DNA of 64,000 nucleotides from Lagopus muta (taxonomy: Eukaryota; Chordata; Aves; Galliformes; Phasianidae), in the NCBI RefSeq assembly GCF_023343835.1, contig NC_064437.1, positions 16,115,501 through 16,179,500 on the forward strand. Reading direction: 5' to 3'. The position numbers and the translations under genes were made by a program. Under the pieces are notes generated by a model. That model saw only the letters and a program-made list of their open reading frames with translations, did no database searches and was not told where the DNA came from. How positions within the stretch are numbered: position 1 is the first letter of the stretch; every line of letters starts with the position of its first letter. Positions 1 through 12,200 of this stretch are shown one piece after another.

Positions 1-892
1 CCTTCAAATCAAACTGAAAATTGGTCTTCTCCTTTACATACAACACTTTACACAACACGTCCTTGTACATATTTTAAAAAAGATTTATCTGCAACCTATA
101 AGAATGAAGAATTCACAGGACCACCTATACTAGCTGCATTACTTTACTGTGGGTTACAGTAAGCTACTGAGAGTTAATCTGAATCACATCAGATTAGAGT
201 CCTTGTTGCCATTTTTGATGCTTTCACACTGTATTAAATTTACTTCAGAAACGCGTTTATTGAGATGTTGTCAGCCCTCTGAAAGCACTAGTGCCCTCAA
301 ACAACTACAGCAGTTGTCTGCCAAGCCTTTCTATCAGTATTCTGACCTGCCATAGCCCTTACTCATCTGCTTATCTACACAGCATCATGTTGTCTGCTCA
401 TCACCTTGCTGCAAAACTTCTAGTGGTGAATCACTGTACTTCATGATATCAGATGGGGGAGGCTAAGAAAACAGTGCTGTGCAGAGCATTGCTGGCCACA
501 CATCACACACACAGCTGTGGCCATGTACGGCCACCATCGACTTCTGCTTTCGGAAGGAATACATACAGCTGTGTATTTTCACCTAATGCAAAGACATTGA
601 TACAAACATAAACAAGCAGAGGACAATAACTGACACCTAAGACAGTCCCAAGAACTGTGCTGCTCTAGGTTGCTTACCTTAACTGTGCTAGGAGTTGAGT
701 GCTTGCTGGTTCATTTACAGAATGTGCTTGGCTCACAATTAGAAAAAGAGATGGTGCAATGAAACAAGGGGATTCACTGGAACTTTTCAGTTTAATCTTA
801 AACATCAGAATTACAGTCCTAAAATAACTGGGAAGAAATCTATCTACTTTAAGAGTGCTGCTGTTCAGCTGTAAAGACAGAACCCAGATTAA

Positions 893-949
893 CTATACAA
901 GATGACTACAGCGGATGCATAGATTGCTCATATAGCAGTTCTCATAGAT
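893..949 (+). repeat. Copy A of a 57-bp local direct repeat
   Basis: This stretch recurs at 2125-2181 in the same orientation with about six mismatches. The shared core includes GATGACTACAG, GGATGCATAGATTGCTCA and AGCAGTTCTCATAGAT. The flanks do not match, so it is an isolated repeat rather than part of a larger duplication. It does not resemble CR1 or mariner sequence. It may be a small dispersed element or a local copying event. Confidence 0.75.
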
Positions 950-2124
950 TTTTTAATGAATAAAAGCTAAAGCAAGTTTCTCCTCTAGGCTTCTCTTAGA
1001 AGAGAAACAATCCAAACAAGCAAAATATTATATGCCCTCAACTCCCACAGATGCCACATGGAAAAAAACAATGTTCAGCATAACTGTTGGCTAAGAAATC
1101 AAGTTAATTCGATGGTGAATTTTAAATTTTGAAAACTGAACTACTGCAGCAGTGCTTTCTAAGGGTTGCCCTGGTTGCCAACTGAAATGGCCAATTTTAG
1201 ACATCATCTCCGCAGACCTCCTTGAGAAAGTTACCAACATCCAATTTTGCTGTATGGTCTGTCTTAGGCCTGAAGACAAGAGGTCTTCCCAAATCTTCAG
1301 AGAGCTATCGGTTATGAGTTAGAGTCAAGAAGCGTTGCAATCCTTAGCCTCAAAACACTTTGCAAACTATCAGCCCCATAACTGATCATCCTAGAAATAA
1401 TGCTGCAGTAAAAACAGAAGAGTTTGAGGAGTTACAAAAATCTAAGTTCATTCAGTGACAAACTCAAGCACGAGCATGCTCTGGTTTGTTGCAGTTTCAG
1501 GCTACAGCACATTTAATTTTTGCTAACCTAGAAGAATGCCAACTGGGTTCATGTAATGCCTGATGTCTGATCCTCATTCACTACTGGATAAAAACTTCAG
1601 CTCTGACACATCAGTATTTTCCAGTAGGAACTGGTTTACTGTTAGACACCTCTAATCTACAGCTCGAGAAAGTGAGTCTTAAGTCTGAAAGAAGTTGAAA
1701 TTTTGGGAAAGATTTTCACTGTGGCTATCAGAAGTTTTTGTAGCTGCCCGCTGGTGAATTCTATGTGCCATGAGTCAGCTAAAATCAGCCACTCCTAGAA
1801 GAAAAAAAAAGTAAAACACAGCCCTTGTCAGAGAAAAGAAAAATCGAAAGATTATTAACTTTAACAGCTACCAATTAGTAAATCCATTCTACACTACAAA
1901 ACTAAATTATTGCACATATTTTATGACAGTAACACGTTCACCAGCACCACCTCCAACCTTCAATTTGGTCTTGAAAATTACATCAAACAATTTGTGTTGG
2001 TATAGATTACACAGACCAGTTTCAGAAGTCTGAAGTATACATTTAAAGCTGCATTTAAACCACTTGTGGTTGACTGTTTTTGGCAAATGACTAATTAAAC
2101 TGGAAGAAAGTATTAGAAAAAAAG

Positions 2125-2181
2125 CTACATAAGATGACTACAGGGGATGCATAGATTGCTCACAGAGCAGTTCTCATAGAT
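2125..2181 (+). repeat. Copy B of the 57-bp local direct repeat
   Basis: Second copy of the sequence at 893-949, 1.2 kb away and in the same orientation. The differences are scattered substitutions without indels, which suggests a single old duplication. Confidence 0.75.
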
Positions 2182-5100
2182 ACATTAGGTTTTCTGAGCT
2201 CCTTTTTACCAGAGGGTCTATTTTCCTTTTTCCTCCCAGCAGTGAAAAAGCTATTACTGAAGAGCTAAGACTTCCTTGTGTGCTTATGTTTTTTTCATGC
2301 TTCTGTAAAAAGTCTCAAATACAAGAGAGCTAACAACACTTCTGCATGTGACAACTGTTGAGTTTTTGTTGGGTTTTTTGTTGGCTTGTTTTTTGTTTTT
2401 CCCATTTAGAACATAACTGATGTAGAAAACAAGGATACGTAGAAGGCTAGAACTTCAGAGAATTAAATAATATGGTCAGAGGTTTATAACTTTGTAATAG
2501 CTCCCACATTTCTGAACTCCTAAAACAGAAATGACAAAAGCTTGCAAATCTTTCAGTGAGGGGAAAACAGACCACACAGGTGGCAACACCACCTTTATTA
2601 CACAAATGAAAGTTTTCAAAGCATCCTCCTCTCCATCTCTTGGCAGAGCTTCCAAAATACTTCAGCACTGGTTTGGAATCTGCCAGGTTAACACCACATA
2701 CCACTGCTCCAAAGCACTCTGGTTGTGTTTGCACTGTTTCAAATAGAGGTAAAAAAGAATGAGCAAAGGAGTTTTATCAGAGTGACAAAAGGCAAGATAT
2801 CGATAAACTAGTTGTGGCTTTCATCTAATCATTTTGGCCTTCTAATAAAAGTACATGAGAGACTCTCAGTTATTTTATGATGCTTTTGAATACGTAGTGT
2901 TCTCTATTTATACTGTCCCTGGCACAAGTAAGAATCTGCACTGCTACCCATCTTCCTTCTCAACATCCTACGTCTCCCTTTCGTTCATGAGACCCAAGAT
3001 CCACGTGGCAAGAAATTACTCACATTTAATTTCACACAATTGCAGCTGGGCAAGAAACACAATATATGCAGGAACAGTTATTTAAAAATGTAAATAAAAA
3101 ATATCTTTTCCCCACCAAAAATTGGAAATTATTGTATGTAAATTACCTTTACTCTAATTCACATTTTGTGTATTATTTTATACTCACCCACAGTAAATTA
3201 TGTCAGTGTCTATATTTTATTTAAATGCACTAAGGCTGGCCTTTATATGACAAAATTATCAAAGTTCCAAATACATATCTATTAATAGTGCCATCTGTTT
3301 GTAACGGAAAATCAATATAAGACAAGGAAAGAATATTTATACCATTAGCCTCCCAAAGGAAAGCTCTCTGAGATGAGAATGAAATCATACCGAGCCATAA
3401 GATGCCATTAATCAGAAACCAGCTCAGTAAGGAGAGATACTGGGAAAAGTATCTAGCTCTTAGAATGCTTCATAAAAATCTTCTTGTCACTTCGCTTTAA
3501 CGTATATTTCCACTGGTAATGCAACCAGTGTACAGAATTATACACCATGAATACTTCAAGTGACATTTAAAAAGCAAAAAAGAAAAAAAATCCAAAGTAA
3601 TTCTATATTTAAATTCACAGAGATGAAGGAACCGAGAAATACCTTTCACATCTGCATAATCCAAGGTGTTTTTTGATGAAGCTATTTCCAGAAAAGGTTT
3701 TGTTATTTCCTGGCTTATTTACAATGCTAAACAAACTACAGAAACATGCTAGGTGACAACTGAGAACATTCACAGCACAGACAGAAGCACAGTCTATAGT
3801 TTGCAATACCTGGAGTGCTACCCAAATTTTGGGTATGTCTTGACTCCACAATGGGACAAGCCACAGCAAGCAACAGGCCCCACCCTCTGACTACAATTTC
3901 TGGAATGGGAAAATGAAGGTACATCTAAAAGAGTAACAACCTGCTATGAACACAAAAATGCATGCCAGCTTAGACGGCAGGACACCACGGTCCAGAACAT
4001 GCTGTAGAGCACATCAAAACAGAAGTCAAGGCAAAGATAAAAACTCTGTGGAAAGAACATTTGTGGCTCTCAGTACTCATATTTTGTTACTCTATTTTTA
4101 TAAGGTTCTCAGAAAGTATTCTAGGAAAGCATCATTATGGGCCCATGTGCTCCCTTGGGTTTCGCTTTCTACTTTGCCACCAACAGATACAGGAAACTGT
4201 ATCTGTATCTATTTGGTACACAAGTCATCTTTGCAGTGTTCCATTTATGAAACAGCATTAGGAAGTAGGTACATCACCAGTAACATTTTTGCACTTAGGA
4301 AGAAAGACTGCAGAAACTGGAATAATCTTGCCACTTGTGTACTTCAGTTTTTGAGCAAATAAAATACAGTGATAAGCCTCAAGCAAAGATTTGAGATCAT
4401 GAAGGCATTAGAAAAGAGGAAACACTTCTTTGACATTTGGAAGGCTATACTTAAGAGATTTAATGTTCCAGGACAATAGCAGATGTAGCTCTACAATCAA
4501 CAAGAAAAGATACAGACATCTACCTAAAGTAATTCAAAATTCAGAGTGGACTGAATTACTGCCTGAATTTGTCTGTCCCTCAATATCTAGAAGAAGCATA
4601 GGGTGACTTGTCTCCCAGTGCAGTGCCCTTGGCTGTGGTCTCACTGTACGAAGCAGGGCTATTTCAACAACCAGTGCCCAGCTCTCTTTTTTCTTCTTTG
4701 GCCACCCACATTTGTATGAGTGATCTCACAGCTGAATTTCGAATTGGGATTTGACTTTATTTGGATGAATGAGGTGAAAAAGTTGTTTTTTTCTGTCAGA
4801 CAAATTTCTTAATTGGGTTCACCACACAGCTGCAGCATAGTTTTACTGACAACTAAAGGGATAACAGAAATGGGAAAAAGCAGCTAAAGAAAAGCTGAAG
4901 AGGGCACCAACTGCTCTGTTTGGCATTTCAGAATCTCAGCTTCATTCAAGGTCAGGAATCAACAGCAGAACAGCCTTTCAGCTTCTAATACAGATAAAGA
5001 GTACCACGGCCCAAGTATGCAAAGCACTGATTCACTATAAAACTCATACTGGACTGAAGTGGTTTAACGAGTCTGAATGGTTATTTTTGTACTAATTAGC

Positions 5101-6837
5101 TATTGCCACTCACATCAGATCAGTTATTCTAATCACTTCCCTCCCATTGGCTGGTATAAAGATAGCATTAAAGCCTAAAGGTAGCGAACTTTGTATTGTG
5201 TACTCTGCTTAATTCAACAAATACATGATCATGTGCACATATTTGATCCAGGTCAAATGTGCTGCTGGGAATTATGCCACTGTACAGATTAATTACTGAT
5301 ACTAATTACCACGGAACATGAGCTTGAGTACCTGAAGTTAGACGAGATGAATCCAAATCTCAGTGTACTGAAAAAAGTTCTGTTAAAAACAGTTTCAGGA
5401 CTAGATATAATTTTAGAAAGCAGAAAGTATTTTAACAAGATTTTCCAAAAGTTAATTTTGGAACAAATTTTGGAATAAAAATTAATACACAAAGAAATGC
5501 TTAGTTCTATAAAACTAATCTTGTGAAAGTGCTTGCATATTGAAGTGACTTATCACATCAAGCACTATCTGGAAACTGTTGAGCCAGCAACAAACATATG
5601 CCATTGTTTGAAGTTCAGATTAACAGCAAATAGAATAGCATATCTTTTCCTCTGTACTGGTTTAATTAATATTTATTTAACAGAAGATTTCTTTAAAAAT
5701 GTATTTTCTAATGCCTGGCTTCAGTGCTTAAAAACAAGCATTGCAGTGTAACTGATTAGGCACTGTGCACTTAGACACAATACTCTGTCAAAAGACAGAC
5801 ACAAAACAAAAACATGCCACAATAGGCTGGAGACTAGATAACAAGTATTAGTCCCTATTGTGAAAACAAAACAGTCTGCATTTATGTTTGACTGACTGAA
5901 CTGTTCTGTGGCCTTCCCAGAATTCTTTAACACAACAGGCAAATCCATCTAGGATGTAAATATCCTGGTGTAAACAGAAGTCAGAGATTAATCTGGCACA
6001 ATTTTTCAAGTGCGTAACTCAATTATTCACTTGTTTCATTAGCCAAATGAGAGGCTGAATGAAAACATTGCTCCCCAAGACACATGTAAGTGCCTAGAAA
6101 AATATGAAACTGCATTACTTCAATGAAAGCTTCGCTTAAATAACTCAAGTGCTTAACTGCAATAAACAGCATCAAGCTACCATCTTGCAAGACACAATTA
6201 CAAGAATCACAAGATATTCCCTGTATTTTGGGGACTGATTTGATTCAAATACAAATTCATCAAAATTACCAGCAGTACAGTAATGCCAGATCTATCTCAA
6301 CGCATCTACCTGACGCTCCACCATTAGAAGTTGTAGTTATACTTGTACAATTGGGAACATTCTAGTCAGCTGATCAAGCTGTTATATAGCTATCTACAAA
6401 TCAATTTGTCAGGTGAAAGGACTGTTCAAATGTCATTCATATGAAAAATGTTCCATTGTTGTGAAGTCCTCATTCCAGTTCCTGAAAAAACTACAAAATG
6501 CAGTCCTAAAACCAGGTGAAAATATTCAAATTGAAATACATCCAGTTCCATTGCAGTGATCAACTTGAATCCTTTCCTAATCTGCTGACAGAAGTTACAA
6601 AAGTCATATTTATATTCATATTTTAATGAAGTTAAACCAATGAATTGTAGAAGATAATTAAACCTTTTTTTTTTTTTAACTTTTCAGAAAAGAGAGAATA
6701 CACTCATCTACTTGAACACCAATAGTTCAAAATTCTTCTGAAGATTTGCAGTAGCTAAAATCATTTTATGAATATTTGATTTCTACATAGGCTTCAAAAG
6801 TCGTTACCTCAACAGAGAGATGGGAAAAGCAGAAATG

Positions 6838-6890
6838 TTATCTAAGTAAATCAGAAATTTATCTAAGTAATTTATCTAAGTAAATCAGAA
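6838..6890 (+). repeat. Short tandem repeat, unit TTATCTAAGTAA(ATCAGAA)
   Basis: Three head-to-tail copies of TTATCTAAGTAA are present. The first and third carry an extra ATCAGAA and the middle one lacks it. The copies are nearly identical, so the expansion is probably recent. Confidence 0.8.
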
Positions 6891-7444
6891 TATTACATTA
6901 AATTTGTAAAAGCTTCAGTCACTGATCTTAAGAATTATTAGGCAGTCTGCACAATAACTGCATCTTGTTATCTTGCTAACTATTCTCCAAATACCCTGTA
7001 CAGCAAGTCATAGTTGAATAAAATCTTACTACGTTCTTTCATTCAGAATGTAACACCTTACAGGGCTTGTTCCAATTCTTACCAGTGCAAGCTGAATTTT
7101 CATATTGAACTGATAAAAGCATCATAAATGCAAAAGAGTTGTAGTGATCAAGTCTTAATTCATGGCAAAGTCCAGAATGGAAAAAGAGGGCAAGGACTGC
7201 CTGCACAAGGGCTTCTGCACTCTGTTCAAAGGGCATAAGATGGCACGTACCCAAAATTACTTGGTCTTGAACTTTGGCTATGATCTTTCCAAGCAAGGAA
7301 GGCAGATTCGTGACACAGACTTCTGTCACTTTCAGTCTGTTAACATGAGTATATCTTATTAAATTGGAAACAGAGAGAGCAATAGAAAATGAAGAGAAAA
7401 TTGAGCCCTTTCTAAATGACAAGTTGCAGAGTTGACAACCTCAC

Positions 7445-8772
7445 TTCAGTACCTGCTAAAATTATATAGAAGATCATTCTGGGAATTATTGAAAAATGGC
7501 TTAAAAACAACACAGTCATTTGTCACAACCAACACAGGTTCACAAGAAGAAAGTTCTATTTAACTTCTTGTAAGATAAGGTTATTTATATAGTTAATCAA
7601 GGGAAGAATGTTGATGCAAACCTTCTGGACTTTAGCAAAGCTTTTCATACATTTTCTTACAGCATCCTTCTGGACAAAATGTCCAGAACAGAGCTAGACA
7701 AAACCATAATGTGATGGGTAAACAACTGGCTGACAGGTTGGGCTCCAAGGCTTATAGTAAGGGGGTAACAAGGCTGGTGGCCAGACACTACTAGGGTTCC
7801 GCAGGGCTTCATTTCAGAATCAGTTCTCATCAGTGTTTTAATCAATGATTTGGATACAGGACTTAAAAGTACACCAAGTAAATTTACATATGACATTAAG
7901 TTGGGAATTGCTGTTGGACCCCTCAAGGGTAAAGAGGCCTTGCAGACAGATCCTGACAAATTAGGGGGCTGGGTAATCACCCACTCATGAAGTTTAACAA
8001 GAACAAGTGCCAGATTCTGTACCTCAGTTCAGGGCAACCCTAGATATGTGTACAGACTGGGGGACGAAAGGCTGGAGAGCAGCTCCACCAAAAGGGATCT
8101 GGGGTTTCTGGCTGATGGCAAGTTGAACATAAGACTGCAGTGTGTGCTGGCAGCCAACAGGGACAACTGTATCCTGGTGTGCATCAGGACCAACACTTCC
8201 ACCAGGCAAGGGGAAGAGTTATTACACCCTGCTCTGAGCTGTGGCCTCACCTCGAATACCATGTGCAGGTTTGGGTGCCACAATATAAGGATATAAAATT
8301 ATTTGAAAGCATCCAAAGGAATGTTACATACGATGCTGGAGGATCTAGAGGAGAAGATGTAGGAGGAGCAGCTTAGGTCTCTTGGTTTGTTTGGCCCAGA
8401 GAAGAGGAAACTGAGAGGAGGTCTCATGTCAGCCTACAACACCTCTCAGGGTGTGGAGGGGCAGCCCTGAACTCTGCTCTCTGTTGACAGCGACAGGACC
8501 TGAAAGAATGGCAAGGAGCTGTATCGGGGTGGGTCAGATTGGGGATTAGGAAAAGGTTCTTCACCAGTGAGTGGTGGACACTGTCTGGTGTAGCAAATAC
8601 AGCATCAAGCTGCTGGAGTCCAAGGACTAATTGGACAACTCTCTCAGACTTGCACTTTGAATTCAGGGCTGTCCTGTGTGCAGCCAGGAGTTGGACTTGA
8701 TGATCCTTGTGGGTGCCTTCCAACTCAGGATATCCTATGATTCTAATAATAGTTCCTATGTGATTCTATGAA
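7445..8772 (+). mobile_element. CR1 LINE, 5'-truncated, reverse-transcriptase part plus 3' end
   Basis: The plus strand follows the avian CR1 consensus from the reverse-transcriptase region through the 3' UTR. Recognisable landmarks are the stretch around GTGATGGGTAAACAACTGGCT near 7713, the GGCAACCCTAG segment near 8033, and the usual 3' UTR ending, TTGGACTTGATGATCCTTGTGGGT near 8690 in overlapping pieces. It closes with the degenerate ATTCTATG tail (about 8735-8772) typical of CR1. The reading frame is interrupted many times, so this is an old, dead copy. The left edge is approximate because similarity fades. Confidence 0.9.
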
Positions 8773-8775
8773 GGC

Positions 8776-9290
8776 AGGAAACTCTCAATATGGATTGGGA
8801 GGCACCCACAAGGATCACTGAGTCCAACATGTGTAAGGTATTCCAAACTAATGTCTGGCAAATTGAAGTCACCTAGCAGGAAAAGGTCAGCTGATCTATA
8901 GGTATCTCTTTAATTATCCTTAAAGAATAATACATCAGTGTCATCATCCTGGCAGGGACACTTACAATAGATTCCCACAACATCTTTATTTGCTGGTCCC
9001 TTAATTCTTACCCAGAAGCTCTCAATCACATCATTGCCAACTGCAAGCTCTGGACAGTTCAGCCCTTCTTCATATACAGTGTAGCCTCTGTGCCTTACCT
9101 TCCCTGCCTATCCCTTCTGAAGAGAATACAATCATCCATCATAAAATATCAGTCACAGCTCTTTTCCCATCAGGTTTCACTTATGCCAAAGAAGGCATAG
9201 CTTCTCATGCTGAGTGCACCAGTGTAGAAACATCTCAGAAGTGCTTCATTGTGCCGTGCAACTTGTGGAGGATACTGAAGGATCTCATAA
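8776..9290 (-). mobile_element. CR1-type LINE fragment, endonuclease region, opposite orientation
   Basis: Read on the minus strand, this encodes degraded pieces of a non-LTR endonuclease domain. Near 8990-9040 it reads approximately ESFWVRIKGPANKDVVGIYC, and near 8860-8890 LLGDFNLPDI, the GDFN catalytic-loop motif of apurinic-type endonucleases. It abuts the 3' tail of the plus-strand CR1 but has no ATTCTATG tail of its own, so it looks like a separate internal fragment. Ends are approximate. Confidence 0.65.
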
Positions 9291-12200
9291 GTAAATAGCA
9301 CGTTAGATTTTGGCTAGCTGTCCCATAGCTTATTGATGGCAAGCCTAGTTTTACCCCTTTTTCCCTCTGAAGCCCCTTGCTTCATTCATCTGCATTAAGA
9401 ACTGGTTAGAGGAAGAACTCTTGCATCTACTGCCATGAACGTACTACTTGCTAAGAATAATTTAATTGAAGGTATAGGATAATCACTCTCCTCAGCAAAA
9501 TGGATATGATAATCTTTCACTGCAGAGATTTAAAAAAAAAAAAAAACAACAACAACACACCATGTAAATAGTTGTGAGTAATTATCTTACAAGTTAGAAA
9601 ATATCAAAGGCTTAGACTTACAAGAACTTAGAAACTTAGATCAACATAATTGCTAAACATATGCCTAACGTAAGGCAGGTTAGTAAGTATCTGAAGTCAG
9701 GCATTTGGTGTAATTAAATTTTCAATTCAGGAAAACATTCACTTTGGCTGAGGAATTAAGAAATGATATGAATATCCATGGAATGAAGTTTATAGATATT
9801 GCAGAAATGAAATTCTGATTCATGGTCTTGAACTTAAAACAAGTCCATTGTATCCAAAACAAAACAGCAGGCCTATGTCTAACGTAACAGCAAAAACTTT
9901 TAAAAGCCAGCTTTGAAGGCTTGGCTAGATGTGAACTATTTTTGCTAGTTTTTGTTTTGAAGTTTCTTCTTCAGCTTGTTGGTTCTCAGAACAGCTTTCC
10001 CAAGGTTCCATATTAACTTCTTCTGAGTTACAATGGTAGTGAGTCACATAAAAGCATTTCCTAATGTGTTTCTAAGTCTTGCTGGCAGAATCCATTTGGG
10101 AAAGTAGAAAATGTAGTTCTTTTCTTTGTTGCTACAACTGTATTTGAACTTGAAGAACTCTGGTATATAAGGAGCACCGACGTGACACCAATGCCAATTT
10201 TAATTAAATGAAAATTTGATTAGTGATGCCAAAAAATTTGGTTGAAAACTTGCTTAGAAATTAATGTAAGGATATTTTGAGTTTATGAGAATATTCAGTT
10301 AGATTTTTACAGTTACTTTCTTAATTAGGAATACAGAGAAAGATTTAAAATATGTCAAGGTAGCATTTAATAGATGTTATAGTGTGAATAAATGTGTACA
10401 TTGATGATAAGAACTGAAATCACAGAATGGACAATAGAGAGAAAGTTTTGATCAAGTAAGATCTGTGGGAAAAGGGCTTCTAAAGAATTTCTCAATAAGC
10501 TTCCAAGGATCTTCAAGATGACTTCTTTAAGGTCTTACAAAAATGTGGCACTTGATCAGTAGTGAAGACTACTTTTAAGCTGTATAAAATCTATTTACTT
10601 ATAAACAGCTTAATATAGCAATTAACACATTTCCCAAAATTCCTAACTAGATAAAATATAAAGACACTTTTTGGCTCAACAGTAAAACCAAAAGTTTTAT
10701 AGAACAAAAGTTGTGTGTTCTTTCCCTGGTAAACGTACAGCCTGAGGCACCCATGCCCAACATTGGACAAGCAGCATTAAAAACAATAAAATGTTCATTT
10801 TATCTAGCTCGTTTGTAAGTGACTCTATTTCACTGTGAACGCTACACAGAAGATACTGCCTTTATTTTCCGCTTTCTTAAGAAAGCATTATCCTGCACTT
10901 GTTTCCTTCAACATCATATGATGGAACATAGATCGCCACAGCTGAAATTTTGTCAAGGATTTTATTGAAAAAGCCAGCTCTTACCTCTACACAACTGTAT
11001 TGTTTAAAGAGCATGCAATATTCTGCAGAACCAAGCTGTGCCAGCCAGTCAGAAGTGACTAATTGCTTCATTAGCTATTCTTTCACAATGCTTTTGACTC
11101 CGAAAAACAAAACCTCCACTACAATACTATTGCTCTTGAATACTGAAATGACTGAATAACACAGAAAGCACTTGGTAGCATGCAAGTCCTATCGTTAAGG
11201 CCAAAGAGATTAATAATTTCTTAGTCAGAGGGTAGTTGGAAGTTGTATATACATTATTTTTATGATTCTGTGGAGGGTGTTTGTCCAAGATGAGAACACA
11301 GTAAAAGTGAACAACTAACAGAGTAACTGAGCATGTCTATGAGAAAAGCATAAGAGAGACTGCTAGAATTTGGAGATGTTGTTCGTATTTTAAAAAAGTA
11401 AAATTTGAAAAAAGTAAAAATATTTGTCACTTTTTCTTCAACTTTTGAAATGAAATAAAAAGATGGTCAATAAAAGACAAGCATGACAGACATAGGAAGA
11501 CAAAAAAACAGATACACTAAACATTATCCAAACTTCAGTGCTCTGTTTAAGCAGTTACGCAAGATCTATATAAACAAACACTTAAACTTCCAAAAACTGT
11601 TGAGTTTATGAAGAGATTTCTATTTGCAAGTTTGAGCATATGCTAAATGAATTCAAGAATGTCCATTTCTAAATCTATAACTTACAAGCTAAACATTTCT
11701 ATTCAGAGCAGTGATGCCACAAGCAGAAACTGGTCGTGTTCAGACACGCAGTAACTTCAGTCTTACATTTTTGATACCACTTTGTATTTGAAGAATTTCC
11801 TCTCATCCAGCATTCAGGAAAAGAATTTGCTTGTTAGATCTTTATAAACTAACTGGAAGGATGACTTTCCAGCAACAAACCACTTGTTGTAACACATTTG
11901 TCTGCCCTGAACATATGAGGAAAATCTGCCTGATGGCTGATGCATTACAGTCAGAAAAGAGTCTGTGTTGCTTTGTGTCAGGCAGTGAAGCTGTTTAGTC
12001 TTTTTCTAAGTCCTGGAACACTGGAAATAAGTTTATGTTGTTTATATTTTTGAACAAACAAACTATAAAGTCCAAAATACTTGTCCTGCAGAAAGGTAAT
12101 ACATAACAGAGATATTACCTGTGTTAAAGTGCAATATGTACCTAGAAATATTTTAAAAGTGTTTAAATTGGAATAAGTTTCACTACGTCCCACACATTAT

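Larger units (their letters stand above)
1..7444. other. Gene-free stretch, AT-rich non-coding DNA
   Basis: No exon with both splice sites and a recognisable protein could be found on either strand. Open frames here are short, in AT-rich sequence, and match no family I know. The only structure seen is a duplicated 57-bp sequence and a short tandem repeat, listed separately. By synteny with human 1p22 this may be intron or upstream DNA of BCAR3, but nothing in the sequence proves it. Confidence 0.6.

Noticed and set aside
7039-7422. 127-codon minus-strand frame
   Set aside because: No recognisable domain, opposed by another open frame, no splice or promoter context; treated as chance.
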